Assembly (NCBI GenBank): GCA_002722255.1 | Contig: PBLD01000006.1 | Location: 1-64,000 of the forward strand | Source of the DNA: Winogradskyella sp. | GTDB lineage: Bacteria > Bacteroidota > Bacteroidia > Flavobacteriales > Flavobacteriaceae | DNA length: 64,000 nucleotides | Direction: 5' to 3' | Shown here: one piece after another, positions 25,577-34,359 of the stretch | Numbering within the stretch: position 1 is the first letter of the stretch | Layout: the number at the start of each line of letters is the position of its first letter | The notes under the pieces: model-generated | Seen by the model: only the letters and a program-made list of their open reading frames with translations | Told to the model about the DNA's origin: nothing | The model's database searches: none | Program-made: the position numbers and the translations under genes

Positions 25577-26086
25577 ATGAAAAAGTTAGTATTTGTTTTA
25601 ACGACAATTGTAGCCTTAACATTCTCACAAAAGACTGTGGCACAAGAAACCATTGTAGACGCAGCAGTAGGCAATGAGAATTTTTCAACTTTAGTTACAG
25701 CTTTAAAAGCAGCAGAATTAGTTGAAGCTTTACAAGGCGATGGTCCTTTTACTGTATTTGCACCAACCAACGATGCTTTTGCAAAAATCGACAAAGAAAC
25801 TTTAGGCAATTTATTAAAGCCAGAAAACAAAGAGACCTTAACTAAGATTTTAACCTATCACGTTGTACCAGGAAAATTAATGGCTAGCGATGTTGTAGCT
25901 GCTTTAAAGAAGAACAAAGGAACAGTAGAGGTAAAGACTTTGGCAGGAGAGATCTTAACTGTAATGCAAAAAGACGGTAAAATCTGGTTGAAAGACCAAA
26001 ATGGTAATTATAGTGAGATTACTGCGACAGATGTAAAAGGTAGCAATGGTGTAATACACGTCATTGATACAGTAGTAATGCCGTAA
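25577..26086 (+). CDS. Secreted fasciclin (FAS1) domain protein
   Basis: 169 residues: signal peptide (about 1-22, cut after TVAQ) and one full FAS1 domain. Visible FAS1 blocks: FSTLVTALKAAELVEAL, GPFTVFAPTNDAFAKI (H1 motif), LTKILTYHVVPGKL and GVIHVIDTVVMP (H2). FAS1 proteins mediate adhesion or respond to envelope and oxidative stress. Divergent from the ECF sigma/anti-sigma pair. Followed by a strong terminator. Confidence 0.93.
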   Translation: MKKLVFVLTTIVALTFSQKTVAQETIVDAAVGNENFSTLVTALKAAELVEALQGDGPFTVFAPTNDAFAKIDKETLGNLLKPENKETLTKILTYHVVPGKLMASDVVAALKKNKGTVEVKTLAGEILTVMQKDGKIWLKDQNGNYSEITATDVKGSNGVIHVIDTVVMP

Positions 26087-26202
26087 TATGGTTTTAGTGT
26101 TAATAGTTAGCGCATTACTACAGCGTTATTAATCATTGTTTTGGTTGATGATTGTTGATTAATAGCGAAGCAATTTTAGAGATAAGATTGCTATGGAGAA
26201 GA

Positions 26203-26232
26203 AAAGCACTTACGGAAACGTAAGTGCTTTTT
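26203..26232 (+). terminator. Terminator of the fasciclin gene
   Basis: 12-bp stem AAAGCACTTACG / CGTAAGTGCTTT closed by a GAAA tetraloop and followed by T residues. Confidence 0.85.
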
Positions 26233-26247
26233 GTTATTTGTTGATTT

Positions 26248-26288
26248 GTCACTTCGAGTTTTGTCAGGCTGAGCGCAGTCGAAGTGTT
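26248..26288. repeat. Dispersed palindromic repeat (CACTTCGA...TCGAAGTG)
   Basis: Hairpin arms CACTTCGA (26250-26257) and TCGAAGTG (26279-26286) enclosing GTCAGGCTGAGCGCAG. This GC-richer core stands out from its surroundings and belongs to a common intergenic repeat type of Bacteroidota. It lies between the convergent fasciclin and yceI genes. Confidence 0.7.
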
Positions 26289-26304
26289 AAACTATCTAGA
26301 AGTA

Positions 26305-26958
26305 TTATGCTTTTTTAGCCACAAGATTTACAGTTAACTCAATGTCATCATTTATAAATTTATCACCTAAGTCATCAAAGAAAGACTTAGAGCCATATTT
26401 TATATTCCATTTAGAACGATCAATCGTAAAGGTCTCACTTTTAAGAGTCATCATATCTTCATCAAAAGAAGTTTTTACAGGGAAACTAATGTTGTTTGTC
26501 TCTCCTTTCATGGTTAGGTTACCAGAAAGCATTGTTTTACCCTCTTTGTTTTCTAAACCAGTAACTTCAAATTCTGCAGTAGGGAAACCTTTAACGTCAA
26601 AGAAATCAGGTCCAGATAAGTGGCCTTGCAATTTAGCATTACCTTCTTCGCTTTCAGGAATATCTGTAACAACAATAGTAGACATGTCTATAGTGAATTT
26701 ACCACTTTCTACAGTCTTGTCATTTACTGCAATATTTCCTTCTTTAATGCTTATAGTACCTTCATGAGATCCTGTAGGTTTAAAACCTTTCCACACAATA
26801 GTAGATCTGTCAGTGTCTGCTTTAAATGTTACAGCGGTAGATTTTGCTACAGCAGCTTCTTCAGCGGCTTTTGTTTCTGCTTCTTCGGCTTTGTCTTTAC
26901 AGCTAGAGAAAGCTACAAAGGCAACTAAAGCGGTAATTTTTAAAAAATTTGTTTTCAT
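26305..26958 (-). CDS. YceI family lipoprotein
   Basis: 217 residues. SPII signal ending VAFSSC (Cys20), an acidic Ala-Glu-rich linker, then a YceI lipocalin-like domain (about 43-217): STIVWKGFKPTGSHEGTI, VESGKFTIDMSTI, LSGPDFFDVKGFPTAEF, LTMKGETNNISFPV and FTIDRSKWNIKYGSKSF. YceI proteins bind isoprenoid-like lipids in a beta barrel. Monocistronic with its own -7 box. Confidence 0.93.
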   Translation of the reverse strand: MKTNFLKITALVAFVAFSSCKDKAEEAETKAAEEAAVAKSTAVTFKADTDRSTIVWKGFKPTGSHEGTISIKEGNIAVNDKTVESGKFTIDMSTIVVTDIPESEEGNAKLQGHLSGPDFFDVKGFPTAEFEVTGLENKEGKTMLSGNLTMKGETNNISFPVKTSFDEDMMTLKSETFTIDRSKWNIKYGSKSFFDDLGDKFINDDIELTVNLVAKKA

Positions 26959-26992
26959 GTTAGTGTTTTTTTAAAATTTGTTTGTTGAAAAG

Positions 26993-27000
26993 CAAAGTTA
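26993..27000 (-). promoter_or_regulatory. -7 box (TAACTTTG) of the yceI-family gene
   Basis: Exact TAnnTTTG match on the minus strand, 34 nt before the ATG at 26958. Confidence 0.5.
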
Positions 27001-27044
27001 AGGATATAGGAGTTGCTAGTATTATAAAAAAATGTTAATGACAT

Positions 27045-27077
27045 TTTGACATTATTATAATAATGGCAGTACTTTTG
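27045..27077 (+). promoter_or_regulatory. Promoter of grpE-dnaJ (-33 TTTG, -7 TACTTTTG)
   Basis: TTTG at 27045-27048 and TACTTTTG at 27070-27077 are 21 bp apart, within the usual Bacteroidota spacing. The -7 box is 51 nt before the grpE ATG. No CIRCE element is visible. Confidence 0.65.
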
Positions 27078-27128
27078 CAACCCTAAATCGTAGATTTAAA
27101 TTCAGATTCAAAATAAAATAAACTCAAG

Positions 27129-27677
27129 ATGAGTAAAAAAGATAAAAATAAAGAGGCAGAAGAGCCACAAGTAGAAGATACAGCAACAGCTACAGCAGAA
27201 CAAGAGCAAAAAGAAGAAAAAACTGCTGAAGAGCAGTTGCAAGACCAGTTAGCAGCAGAGAAAGATAAGTTTATGCGTTTGTTTGCTGAGTTCGAAAACT
27301 ATAAAAAAAGAACAAACAAAGAACGTGTAGAATTATTTAAGACGGCTAGCGAAAGTGTAATGCTGGCTATGTTACCGGTTTTAGACGATTTTGAACGTGC
27401 TCTATTGCATATCGAAGAAGACAAAGAAGCTGAAGAGTTGCGCAAGGGTGTACTTTTAATTTATAACAAATTATTAAACACATTAGAGCAAAAAGGCTTA
27501 TCTAAAATTGAAGTCAATAAAGGCGATACCTTCAATGCAGACGATCACGAAGCGGTAACTCAGATACCAGCTCCAAGTGATGATTTAAAAGGAAAAATCA
27601 TTGATGTGGTAGAACGTGGCTATAAGCTAGGTGATAAAGTTATCCGTTTCCCAAAAGTGGTTATCGGACAGGCTTAG
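27129..27677 (+). CDS. grpE: Nucleotide exchange factor GrpE
   Basis: 182 residues. Acidic, Gln/Glu-rich N terminus, long coiled coil (about 45-95), then the beta domain: LRLFAEFENYKKRTNKER, LPVLDDFERAL, GVLLIYNKLLNTLEQKGL, FNADDHEAVTQI and IDVVERGYKLGDKVIRFPKVVIG. GrpE releases ADP from DnaK. Co-directional with dnaJ 100 bp downstream; dnaK is not in the window. Confidence 0.95.
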   Translation: MSKKDKNKEAEEPQVEDTATATAEQEQKEEKTAEEQLQDQLAAEKDKFMRLFAEFENYKKRTNKERVELFKTASESVMLAMLPVLDDFERALLHIEEDKEAEELRKGVLLIYNKLLNTLEQKGLSKIEVNKGDTFNADDHEAVTQIPAPSDDLKGKIIDVVERGYKLGDKVIRFPKVVIGQA

Positions 27678-27697
27678 TAGATAGAGAGTATTAACGA

Positions 27698-27745
27698 TTC
27701 GTCAGTTCGAGTGATTTTGAGGGACGAAAAATTGTATCGAGAACA
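27698..27745. repeat. Half copy of the dispersed palindromic repeat between grpE and dnaJ
   Basis: CAGTTCGAGTGATTTT ... ATTGTATCGAGAAC matches, in the same order, the reverse complement of the right half of the element at 21357-21475. It fills most of the 100-bp grpE-dnaJ gap. Confidence 0.7.
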
Positions 27746-27777
27746 ATAAAAGATACCCAATTTTTTGGGCAAAAAAC

Positions 27778-28896
27778 ATGAAAGAAGATTATTACGACAT
27801 ACTAGGAGTAAGTAAAGGTGCTTCAGACGCAGAGATAAAGAAAGCCTACCGTAAAATGGCATTAAAATATCATCCAGATAAAAACCCAGATGATAAGGAG
27901 GCAGAGGAGAAGTTTAAGAAAGCAGCTGAAGCTTATGAAGTTTTAAGTAATCCAGACAAAAAAGCACGTTATGATCAATTTGGTCACCAAGCCTTTGAAG
28001 GTGGAGGTGGCTTTGGCGGAGGTGGCATGAATATGGATGACATCTTTAGCCAATTTGGTGATATTTTTGGTGGTGCCTTTGGAGGAGGTGGATTTAGCGG
28101 CTTCGGTGGAGGTGGCAGTAGACAACGAATGGTAAAAGGTAGTAACCTTAGAATACGCGTTAAATTATCTCTAGAAGAAGTTGCTAATGGAGTCGAGAAG
28201 AAGATAAAAGTAAAGCGAAAAATACAAGCACCAGGTACAACCTATAAAACCTGTACAACATGTAATGGTGCAGGTCAGGTAATGAGAGTTACCAATACTA
28301 TTTTGGGTAGAATGCAAACTGCAACTACCTGCCAAACCTGTGGTGGTGCAGGTCAAATTATAGACAAAAAACCTTCTGATGCAGATGCTCAAGGCTTAAA
28401 AGTATCTGAAGAAACTGTTTCTGTAAAAATACCAGCAGGTGTTGTAGATGGTATGCAGTTAAAAGTAACAGGAAAAGGTAATGATGCGCCAGGAAATGGA
28501 ATTGCAGGAGATCTTTTGGTTGTAATTTCGGAAGAAGAGCATCCAACATTAAAGCGCGAAGGAGATAACCTACACTATGATATGTATGTAAGTTTGCCAG
28601 ATGCTGTTTTAGGAACTTCTAAAGAGATTGATACAGTAACTGGTAAGGTAAGAATTAAGATTGATGCAGGTGTGCAATCGGGCAAAATCTTAAGACTAAG
28701 AGGCAAAGGAATACCAAGTATTAATGGTTATGGTAAAGGAGATTTATTGGTGCATGTAAACGTTTGGACACCAAAGACTTTGAATAAAAAACAGAAAGAA
28801 TTTTTTGAAAACATGAGAGATGACGAGCACTTTGAGCCTAAGCCAGAGAGCTCTGATAAGTCTTTTTTCGAAAAGGTTAAAGATATGTTTTCATAA
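27778..28896 (+). CDS. dnaJ: Chaperone DnaJ with a reduced zinc-finger domain
   Basis: 372 residues. J domain (about 1-68) with HPD in [11 protein letters not shown], Gly/Phe-rich region (about 75-118), zinc region, and C-terminal substrate-binding domains. Canonical DnaJ has four CxxCxGxG motifs; only two are present (CTTCNGAG and CQTCGGAG, near residues 160 and 184). The first motif is absent and the fourth is replaced by PSDADAQGL. Since motifs 1+4 form zinc site I and 2+3 form site II, site I is lost and site II, needed to hand substrate to DnaK, is kept. Two tandem terminators follow. Confidence 0.95.
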   Translation: MKEDYYDILGVSKGASDAEIKKAYRKMALKYHPDKNPDDKEAEEKFKKAAEAYEVLSNPDKKARYDQFGHQAFEGGGGFGGGGMNMDDIFSQFGDIFGGAFGGGGFSGFGGGGSRQRMVKGSNLRIRVKLSLEEVANGVEKKIKVKRKIQAPGTTYKTCTTCNGAGQVMRVTNTILGRMQTATTCQTCGGAGQIIDKKPSDADAQGLKVSEETVSVKIPAGVVDGMQLKVTGKGNDAPGNGIAGDLLVVISEEEHPTLKREGDNLHYDMYVSLPDAVLGTSKEIDTVTGKVRIKIDAGVQSGKILRLRGKGIPSINGYGKGDLLVHVNVWTPKTLNKKQKEFFENMRDDEHFEPKPESSDKSFFEKVKDMFS

Positions 28897-28931
28897 AACC
28901 TTAAATGTTAAATAAAAAATACTATCTTTGA

Positions 28932-28970
28932 ATTATCGCTAATTCTTATTAGCGGTAATTTTTCTTTTTC
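28932..28970 (+). terminator. First terminator after dnaJ
   Basis: 12-bp stem ATTATCGCTAAT / ATTAGCGGTAAT (one G-U pair), 4-nt loop, then a T-rich tail. Confidence 0.8.
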
Positions 28971-28983
28971 ATAGCAATTTTTT

Positions 28984-29023
28984 CCCATCCTTATCTAACC
29001 ATAAGGGTGGGTTTTGTTTTTTT
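28984..29023 (+). terminator. Second terminator after dnaJ
   Basis: 11-bp stem CCCATCCTTAT / ATAAGGGTGGG, 6-nt loop, then TTTTGTTTTTTT. Follows the first terminator by about 13 bp. Confidence 0.82.
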
Positions 29024-29164
29024 AGACAATACAGAACATTATTTGTGTGCACAACATGTTATTTGTACAGTAAAAAAACACTTAATAAGTAAGGTCTAAA
29101 TGCAACAAAATGTTTAACATTTAATATATTTACAAACTAACCGTTGTAAAAAACTACTACTCCT

Positions 29165-30091
29165 ATGAACGATTTATTAGTTGCTGATTCCGTATCTAAA
29201 AGCTTCGGAAATTTTAAAGCACTAAATGAAGTTTCAATCGCTGTTCCTAAAGGCAGTATTTTTGGATTACTTGGCCCTAATGGAGCCGGAAAAACCACTC
29301 TAATACGTATTATTAACCAAATAACAATGCCAGATGAAGGTTTAGTGCAATTAGATGGACAGCCTTTAAAACCTGAGCATATTAGAGATATTGGTTATCT
29401 GCCAGAAGAGCGTGGATTGTATAAATCCATGAAAGTTGGTGAGCAAGCTTTGTACTTGGCCCAGTTAAAAGGTATGTCTAAATCAGAGGCTAGAAGCCGA
29501 TTAAAGTATTGGTTTGATAAACTTGAAATAGGAGATTGGTGGAACAAAAAAATACAAGAGTTAAGTAAAGGTCAGGCACAAAAGATACAATTCGTAGTTA
29601 CAGTTTTGCACAGACCAAAGCTTTTAATTTTTGACGAACCGTTTTCGGGATTCGATCCTATAAATGCTAATTTAATAAAGGATGAAATTCTTCAATTAAG
29701 AGATGAAGGAGCAACAGTTATTTTTTCTACCCATAGAATGGAGTCTGTAGAAGAGCTTTGCGATCATATAGCATTAATTCACAAGTCAAATAAAATTTTA
29801 GATGGAAAATTAAATGATATAAAACGTCAGTACAAAACCAATACGTTTGAGGTTGGTTTACAGTCTAATAATAGCGAAGCTGTTATTGCAGAAATAAAAA
29901 ATAAGTTTGAAGTCTTGCCCGCAACCTTCAAGAATTTAAATGATGATGTAAAGCTGAATATTAAAATTGATGCGTCAACATCATCCAACGATTTGCTATC
30001 GTTTTTAGCTTCAAAAGCAGAGGTGCATCACTTTGTAGAAGTGATTCCTACAGCGAATGATATTTTTATTCAAACTGTTCAAAATAACTAA
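29165..30091 (+). CDS. ABC transporter ATP-binding protein, NatA-like
   Basis: 308 residues. Walker A GPNGAGKTT at residues 37-45, signature ELSKGQAQKIQ, Walker B LLIFDEPFSGFDP, switch His in FSTHRMESVEEL. The C-terminal 80 residues are a small extra domain usual in ABC-2 exporters. With the permease 2 bp downstream it forms an export complex of the NatAB/YhaQ-YhaP kind; the substrate is unknown. The 268-bp spacer upstream holds the two dnaJ terminators and a short direct repeat TTATTTGT (about 29040 and 29059). Confidence 0.92.
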   Translation: MNDLLVADSVSKSFGNFKALNEVSIAVPKGSIFGLLGPNGAGKTTLIRIINQITMPDEGLVQLDGQPLKPEHIRDIGYLPEERGLYKSMKVGEQALYLAQLKGMSKSEARSRLKYWFDKLEIGDWWNKKIQELSKGQAQKIQFVVTVLHRPKLLIFDEPFSGFDPINANLIKDEILQLRDEGATVIFSTHRMESVEELCDHIALIHKSNKILDGKLNDIKRQYKTNTFEVGLQSNNSEAVIAEIKNKFEVLPATFKNLNDDVKLNIKIDASTSSNDLLSFLASKAEVHHFVEVIPTANDIFIQTVQNN

Positions 30092-30093
30092 AA

Positions 30094-31407
30094 ATGAATC
30101 ATTTACCACTCATTATAAAACGAGAATACCTAACTAAGGTAAAGAATAAGTCCTTTATTATAATGACGTTTTTAAGTCCGTTAATTATGATTGCGCTTAT
30201 CGCTGTGGTGGCTTATTTGTCGCAACTTAACAATGATAAAAAACGAACAATAACAGTACTTGATGAATCTGGATTTTTAAAAGATATTTTTCAGAATACA
30301 GAGAATACAACCTATAATAACCTAGAAGATTTTAGCTTGGAAGAGGCGGTCGCCTTGGTTAAAGAAACCGAAGGATATGGGTTACTTTATGTAGAGAAAG
30401 TTGATTCGTTAAATGCTGTTTCTGAGAAGATTAAATTTTACTCAGAAGAAACCCCTTCTTTGACGGTTATTTCTGGATTAGAAGGTAAAATAGAAAAATT
30501 CTTAAGAGACAAGAAGCTTCAACAAGATGGTGTTTCGATAACACAAATAGAGGCAGCCAAAACAAATGTAGATATTGCTCAAGAGAGTTTTGATGGTCAA
30601 AAAAGTTCTAAATTAGACAATATTATAAAACTAGCATTTGGTGGTGTTGCAGGTTATTTACTATTTATGTTTATCATAATTTATGGTAACATGATTATGC
30701 GAAGTGTTATTGAAGAAAAAACAAGTAGAATTATAGAGGTCATAATTTCTTCAGTTAAGCCTATTCAATTAATGATGGGGAAAATTATAGGTACATCATT
30801 AGCAGGTGTGACCCAATTTGCAATTTGGGTAGTTTTAGGTGGTGTTTTAATGATTGTTGTTTCTACAATATTTGGAATAGATTTAGCTCAAACATCAACT
30901 CCACAACAAGAGTTAATGAACCAAGCTATGCAGGCAGAAGGTGCTCAAGCCATGGCTGAAAATCTTTTAAACGGTATTAATAACTTACCTCTATTAAACC
31001 TTGTAATTGCATTTATTTTCTTCTTTATAGGTGGTTACTTATTGTATAGCTCGCTTTATGCTGCAATTGGTGCCGCTGTGGACAACGAAACAGATACACA
31101 GCAATTTATGTTGCCTATTTTGATGCCGTTGATTTTGGCTGTATACGTTGGTGTATTTACGGTTATTGAGGATCCTCATGGTACAGTCTCAACAGTGTTT
31201 TCATTTATACCATTAACGTCTCCTGTGGTGATGTTAATGCGTATTCCGTTTGGAGTACCACCATGGCAACAAATTTTGTCATTGTTACTTCTTATTGGTA
31301 CATTTATGTTTGCGGTTTGGTTTGCTGCCAAAATTTATCGTGTAGGTATTTTAATGTATGGCAAGAAGCCAACCTACAAAGAGCTATTTAAATGGTTGAA
31401 GTATTAA
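30094..31407 (+). CDS. ABC-2 type transporter permease, NatB-like
   Basis: 437 residues. One N-terminal helix (about 22-42), a large extracytoplasmic domain (about 45-180), then five or six helices including YLLFMFIIIYGNMIMRSVIEEK, which is followed by TSRIIEVIISSVKPIQLMMGKI, the hallmark of the ABC2_membrane_3/NatB group. Partner of the preceding ATPase. The MscS gene follows 7 bp later, suggesting one transcript through the response regulator. Confidence 0.9.
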   Translation: MNHLPLIIKREYLTKVKNKSFIIMTFLSPLIMIALIAVVAYLSQLNNDKKRTITVLDESGFLKDIFQNTENTTYNNLEDFSLEEAVALVKETEGYGLLYVEKVDSLNAVSEKIKFYSEETPSLTVISGLEGKIEKFLRDKKLQQDGVSITQIEAAKTNVDIAQESFDGQKSSKLDNIIKLAFGGVAGYLLFMFIIIYGNMIMRSVIEEKTSRIIEVIISSVKPIQLMMGKIIGTSLAGVTQFAIWVVLGGVLMIVVSTIFGIDLAQTSTPQQELMNQAMQAEGAQAMAENLLNGINNLPLLNLVIAFIFFFIGGYLLYSSLYAAIGAAVDNETDTQQFMLPILMPLILAVYVGVFTVIEDPHGTVSTVFSFIPLTSPVVMLMRIPFGVPPWQQILSLLLLIGTFMFAVWFAAKIYRVGILMYGKKPTYKELFKWLKY

Positions 31408-31414
31408 TAGCATT

Positions 31415-32290
31415 ATGCAAGGACTTAGTGAAATAGAGGAAAAAATAACGGAAAGTTCAGCTTGGGAAAATACCAAAGAGTTTCTAAGTCTGCATATAGA
31501 TTTTACTAAGGATATTAGTATTTCAATTTTTGATATGCTTGTTGTTATAACGGCTATTGTAATAACAACAGTTGTATTAAAAATTTTCTTAAGAATTATT
31601 ACCAGAAACTTGCCAGATGCAGATAAGGGAAAATTTAATGTTGTCTATGGTTATTTTAGATGGTTAATCTATATCATTATTTTGCTTATAACATTACACT
31701 CTGTAGGTGTTAATGTTACTGCAGTGTTTGCAGCTTCAGCAGCACTTTTAATTGGTGTTGGTTTGGCATTGCAAACGTTGTTTCAAGATATTATTTCGGG
31801 TGTTTTTATACTTATAGATCAGTCTGTGCATGTAGGAGATATCATTGAGATTGAAGGTAAGGTTGGTAGAGTTGAAGAAATTAAACTAAGAACAACCAGA
31901 GCAGTAACTATAGATAATAAAGTGCTGGTAATTCCTAACCATTTGTATTTAACCAATTCGTTATACAATTGGACACAAAATGGGACATTAACCAGAGAAA
32001 GTGTTGATGTAGGTGTAGCTTACGGAAGTGATGTACAGCTGGTAAGAAAATTATTGTTACAGGCTGCAAGCACACATCCAGACGTTATTTCAGAACCAGA
32101 GCCTATTGTTTTATTTAGAGACTTTGGGGATAGTGCCCTTAATTTTAGACTAGTATTTACGTTAAACGATAGTTTTAAAGCCTCTTTCCCTAAGAGTGAT
32201 ATTCGTTTTGAAATTGATAGACTCTTTAGAGAAAATAACATTACCATTCCGTTCCCTCAGCGCGATGTTCACATAATAGAAACGAAATAA
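31415..32290 (+). CDS. Small-conductance mechanosensitive channel, MscS family
   Basis: 291 residues. Three membrane helices (about 40-62, 75-97, 100-125), the pore helix being AAALLIGVGLALQTLFQDII, followed by the MscS beta domain (GVFILIDQSVHVGDIIEI, GRVEEIKLRTTRAVTIDNK, IPNHLYLTNSLYNWT) and the alpha/beta C-terminal domain. Releases solutes on osmotic downshock. Sits in the ABC exporter run. Confidence 0.93.
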   Translation: MQGLSEIEEKITESSAWENTKEFLSLHIDFTKDISISIFDMLVVITAIVITTVVLKIFLRIITRNLPDADKGKFNVVYGYFRWLIYIIILLITLHSVGVNVTAVFAASAALLIGVGLALQTLFQDIISGVFILIDQSVHVGDIIEIEGKVGRVEEIKLRTTRAVTIDNKVLVIPNHLYLTNSLYNWTQNGTLTRESVDVGVAYGSDVQLVRKLLLQAASTHPDVISEPEPIVLFRDFGDSALNFRLVFTLNDSFKASFPKSDIRFEIDRLFRENNITIPFPQRDVHIIETK

Positions 32291-32296
32291 AAATAT

Positions 32297-33187
32297 ATGA
32301 TTTTACGCTTTAAGAAATGCCATACAATATTAGCTCTTGTTGTAGTATGTTGTATGTATTCTGCAAAAGCACAACTTACAGATTTAGCACGTTTAGAATA
32401 TTCATTTATTCCTAATAATAAGTCTGAAGATCAATATACAAGACTTAGGGCGCTGTTTAATTATCCTATTGAAACGAGTAAAGATTGTTATTTGGTTTTA
32501 GGTGCAGAATATAACCGTGTTATACTAAATTTAGAAGATAACTATCCGTTTGATACGTCACTTTTAGAGACTATAAATATTATTGATGTAAGTATTGGAT
32601 ATACTTTTAAATCTAGTACCAAATGGCGTTTAGGTTTAAAATTTAATCCAAGAATCGCATCTACATTAACAGAAAGATTAACGTCTGATGACTTTTTTCT
32701 TAATGGCGGAGTTTTTGCAATAAATGATAGAACAAAAGACGAAAGTGCTAAAAAACCGTATCGTTTAGTTTTGGGACTTACTTACAATTCTACAACAGGT
32801 CTGCCTATTCCTTTGCCTTTTATAAGCTATTACAGGCGAGTTAACGAGAAATGGTCCTTTAATGCAGGTGTACCAAAATCTAATATTAAGTATTTTTTCA
32901 ATGAAAAAAATATGCTTCAAACCTTTGTTACTTTAGATGGCTATTTTGCACATATACAACGTCCGCAACAAGTTAATGGAAAACAAGTAGATAATATATC
33001 ATTATCTTTAGCTGTTGGTGGACTTGGGTACGAATATTGCTTTACAAAACACTTAGTAGCATATATGTATACAGGTTACACATTCAGGTTAAATAATGCC
33101 TTAAGAAACGAAGATAGAGGAGAAGTTTTTAAGTTAAATGATGTAAATACATTTTATTTGAGAACAGGATTAAAATTTAAAATATAG
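32297..33187 (+). CDS. DUF6268-type outer-membrane beta-barrel protein
   Basis: 296 residues with signal peptide (about 1-25, cut after AKA). The mature part alternates hydrophobic and polar residues with many aromatic girdle residues (YLVLGAEYNRVILNL, WRLGLKFNPRIAS, YRLVLGLTYNSTTGLPIPLPFISYYRRV) and ends in FYLRTGLKFKI, an aromatic-rich C-terminal strand usual for outer-membrane barrels. DUF6268 assignment is from general resemblance. Ends 2 bp before the response regulator gene. Confidence 0.75.
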   Translation: MILRFKKCHTILALVVVCCMYSAKAQLTDLARLEYSFIPNNKSEDQYTRLRALFNYPIETSKDCYLVLGAEYNRVILNLEDNYPFDTSLLETINIIDVSIGYTFKSSTKWRLGLKFNPRIASTLTERLTSDDFFLNGGVFAINDRTKDESAKKPYRLVLGLTYNSTTGLPIPLPFISYYRRVNEKWSFNAGVPKSNIKYFFNEKNMLQTFVTLDGYFAHIQRPQQVNGKQVDNISLSLAVGGLGYEYCFTKHLVAYMYTGYTFRLNNALRNEDRGEVFKLNDVNTFYLRTGLKFKI

Positions 33188-33189
33188 AT

Positions 33190-34353
33190 ATGTCTAAAAT
33201 ATTAATAATAGAAGATGAAGCTGCAATCCGCAGAGTATTGGTTAAGATACTTTCTGAAGAAAGTGATACATACCAAGTTGAAGAAGCTGAAGATGGTTTA
33301 GTCGGAATTGAAAAAATTAAAAAAGATGACTACGATTTGGTACTTTGTGACATAAAGATGCCAAAAATGGATGGTGTAGAAGTTCTTGAAGCTGTTAAAA
33401 AGCTAAAGCCAGAAATACCAATGGTTATGATTTCTGGTCACGGAGATTTAGACACAGCCGTAAATACCATGCGTTTGGGTGCCTTTGATTATATATCAAA
33501 GCCACCAGATTTAAATCGATTATTAAATACCGTTCGCATAGCTTTAGATCGAAAGGAACTTGTTGTAGAAAATAAGCGACTAAAGAAAAAAGTAAGCAAA
33601 AACTATGAAATGATTGGTGAGAGTGCTGCTATTGCTCGCATCAAAGACATGATAGATAAAGTAGCGCCTACAGATGCCAGAGTTTTGGTTACAGGACCAA
33701 ACGGAACAGGTAAGGAGTTGGTAGCGCATTGGTTGCACCAAAAGAGTGAGCGCTCTAAAGGACCTATGATTGAGGTAAATTGTGCTGCTATACCAAGTGA
33801 GTTAATAGAGAGTGAATTATTCGGACACGTAAAAGGTGCTTTTACATCTGCAAATAAAGACAGAGCTGGTAAATTTGAAGCAGCAAACGGAGGCACTATT
33901 TTCTTAGATGAAATTGGAGATATGAGTCTTTCTGCGCAAGCTAAAGTGCTACGTGCTTTACAAGAAAGCAGAATTCAACGTGTTGGTAGCGATAAGGATA
34001 TTAAGGTAAATGTAAGAGTTGTTGCTGCAACAAATAAAGACTTAAAAAATGAAATTGCAGATGGTAAATTTAGAGAAGATTTATACCACAGATTGGCAGT
34101 GATTTTAATAGAAGTTCCAGCGTTAAATGATAGGCGAGAAGATATTCCTTTACTTGTAGATTATTTCGCTAATAAAATTTCAGGAGAACAAGGTAATGCT
34201 AAGAAGTCCTTTTCTGACAAAGCAATAAAGCTTCTTCAAAATTATGACTGGACAGGAAACATCAGAGAGTTAAGAAATGTAGTAGAAAGGTTAATTATCT
34301 TAGGAGGTAAAGAAGTTAGTGAGGCAGATGTAAAAGCTTTTGCTTCAAAGTAG
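33190..34353 (+). CDS. Response regulator with sigma-54-type AAA+ domain, no HTH, altered GAFTGA loop
   Basis: 387 residues. Receiver about 1-118 with Glu8-Asp9, phospho-Asp54 in LVLCDIKMPKMDG. AAA+ domain about 140-375: Walker A GPNGTGKE in place of GESGTGKE, L1 loop GAFTSA where activators of sigma-54 have GAFTGA, Walker B GTIFLDEIGDM, sensor VRVVAATNKDL, arginine finger region FREDLYHRL. The protein stops soon after NIRELRNVVERL, so the Fis-type DNA-binding domain is absent. Either it acts on sigma-54 from solution or it is no longer a sigma-54 activator. Part of the ABC-MscS-DUF6268 run. Confidence 0.9.
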   Translation: MSKILIIEDEAAIRRVLVKILSEESDTYQVEEAEDGLVGIEKIKKDDYDLVLCDIKMPKMDGVEVLEAVKKLKPEIPMVMISGHGDLDTAVNTMRLGAFDYISKPPDLNRLLNTVRIALDRKELVVENKRLKKKVSKNYEMIGESAAIARIKDMIDKVAPTDARVLVTGPNGTGKELVAHWLHQKSERSKGPMIEVNCAAIPSELIESELFGHVKGAFTSANKDRAGKFEAANGGTIFLDEIGDMSLSAQAKVLRALQESRIQRVGSDKDIKVNVRVVAATNKDLKNEIADGKFREDLYHRLAVILIEVPALNDRREDIPLLVDYFANKISGEQGNAKKSFSDKAIKLLQNYDWTGNIRELRNVVERLIILGGKEVSEADVKAFASK

Positions 34354-34359
34354 GATGTA

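Noticed and set aside
27749..27767. TACCCAA ... TTGGGCA before dnaJ as a sixth 7-2-7 site
   Set aside because: The half-sites are 4 bp apart, not 2, the gap to the ATG leaves no room for a -7 box at 23 bp, and it lies on the wrong side for such a promoter.
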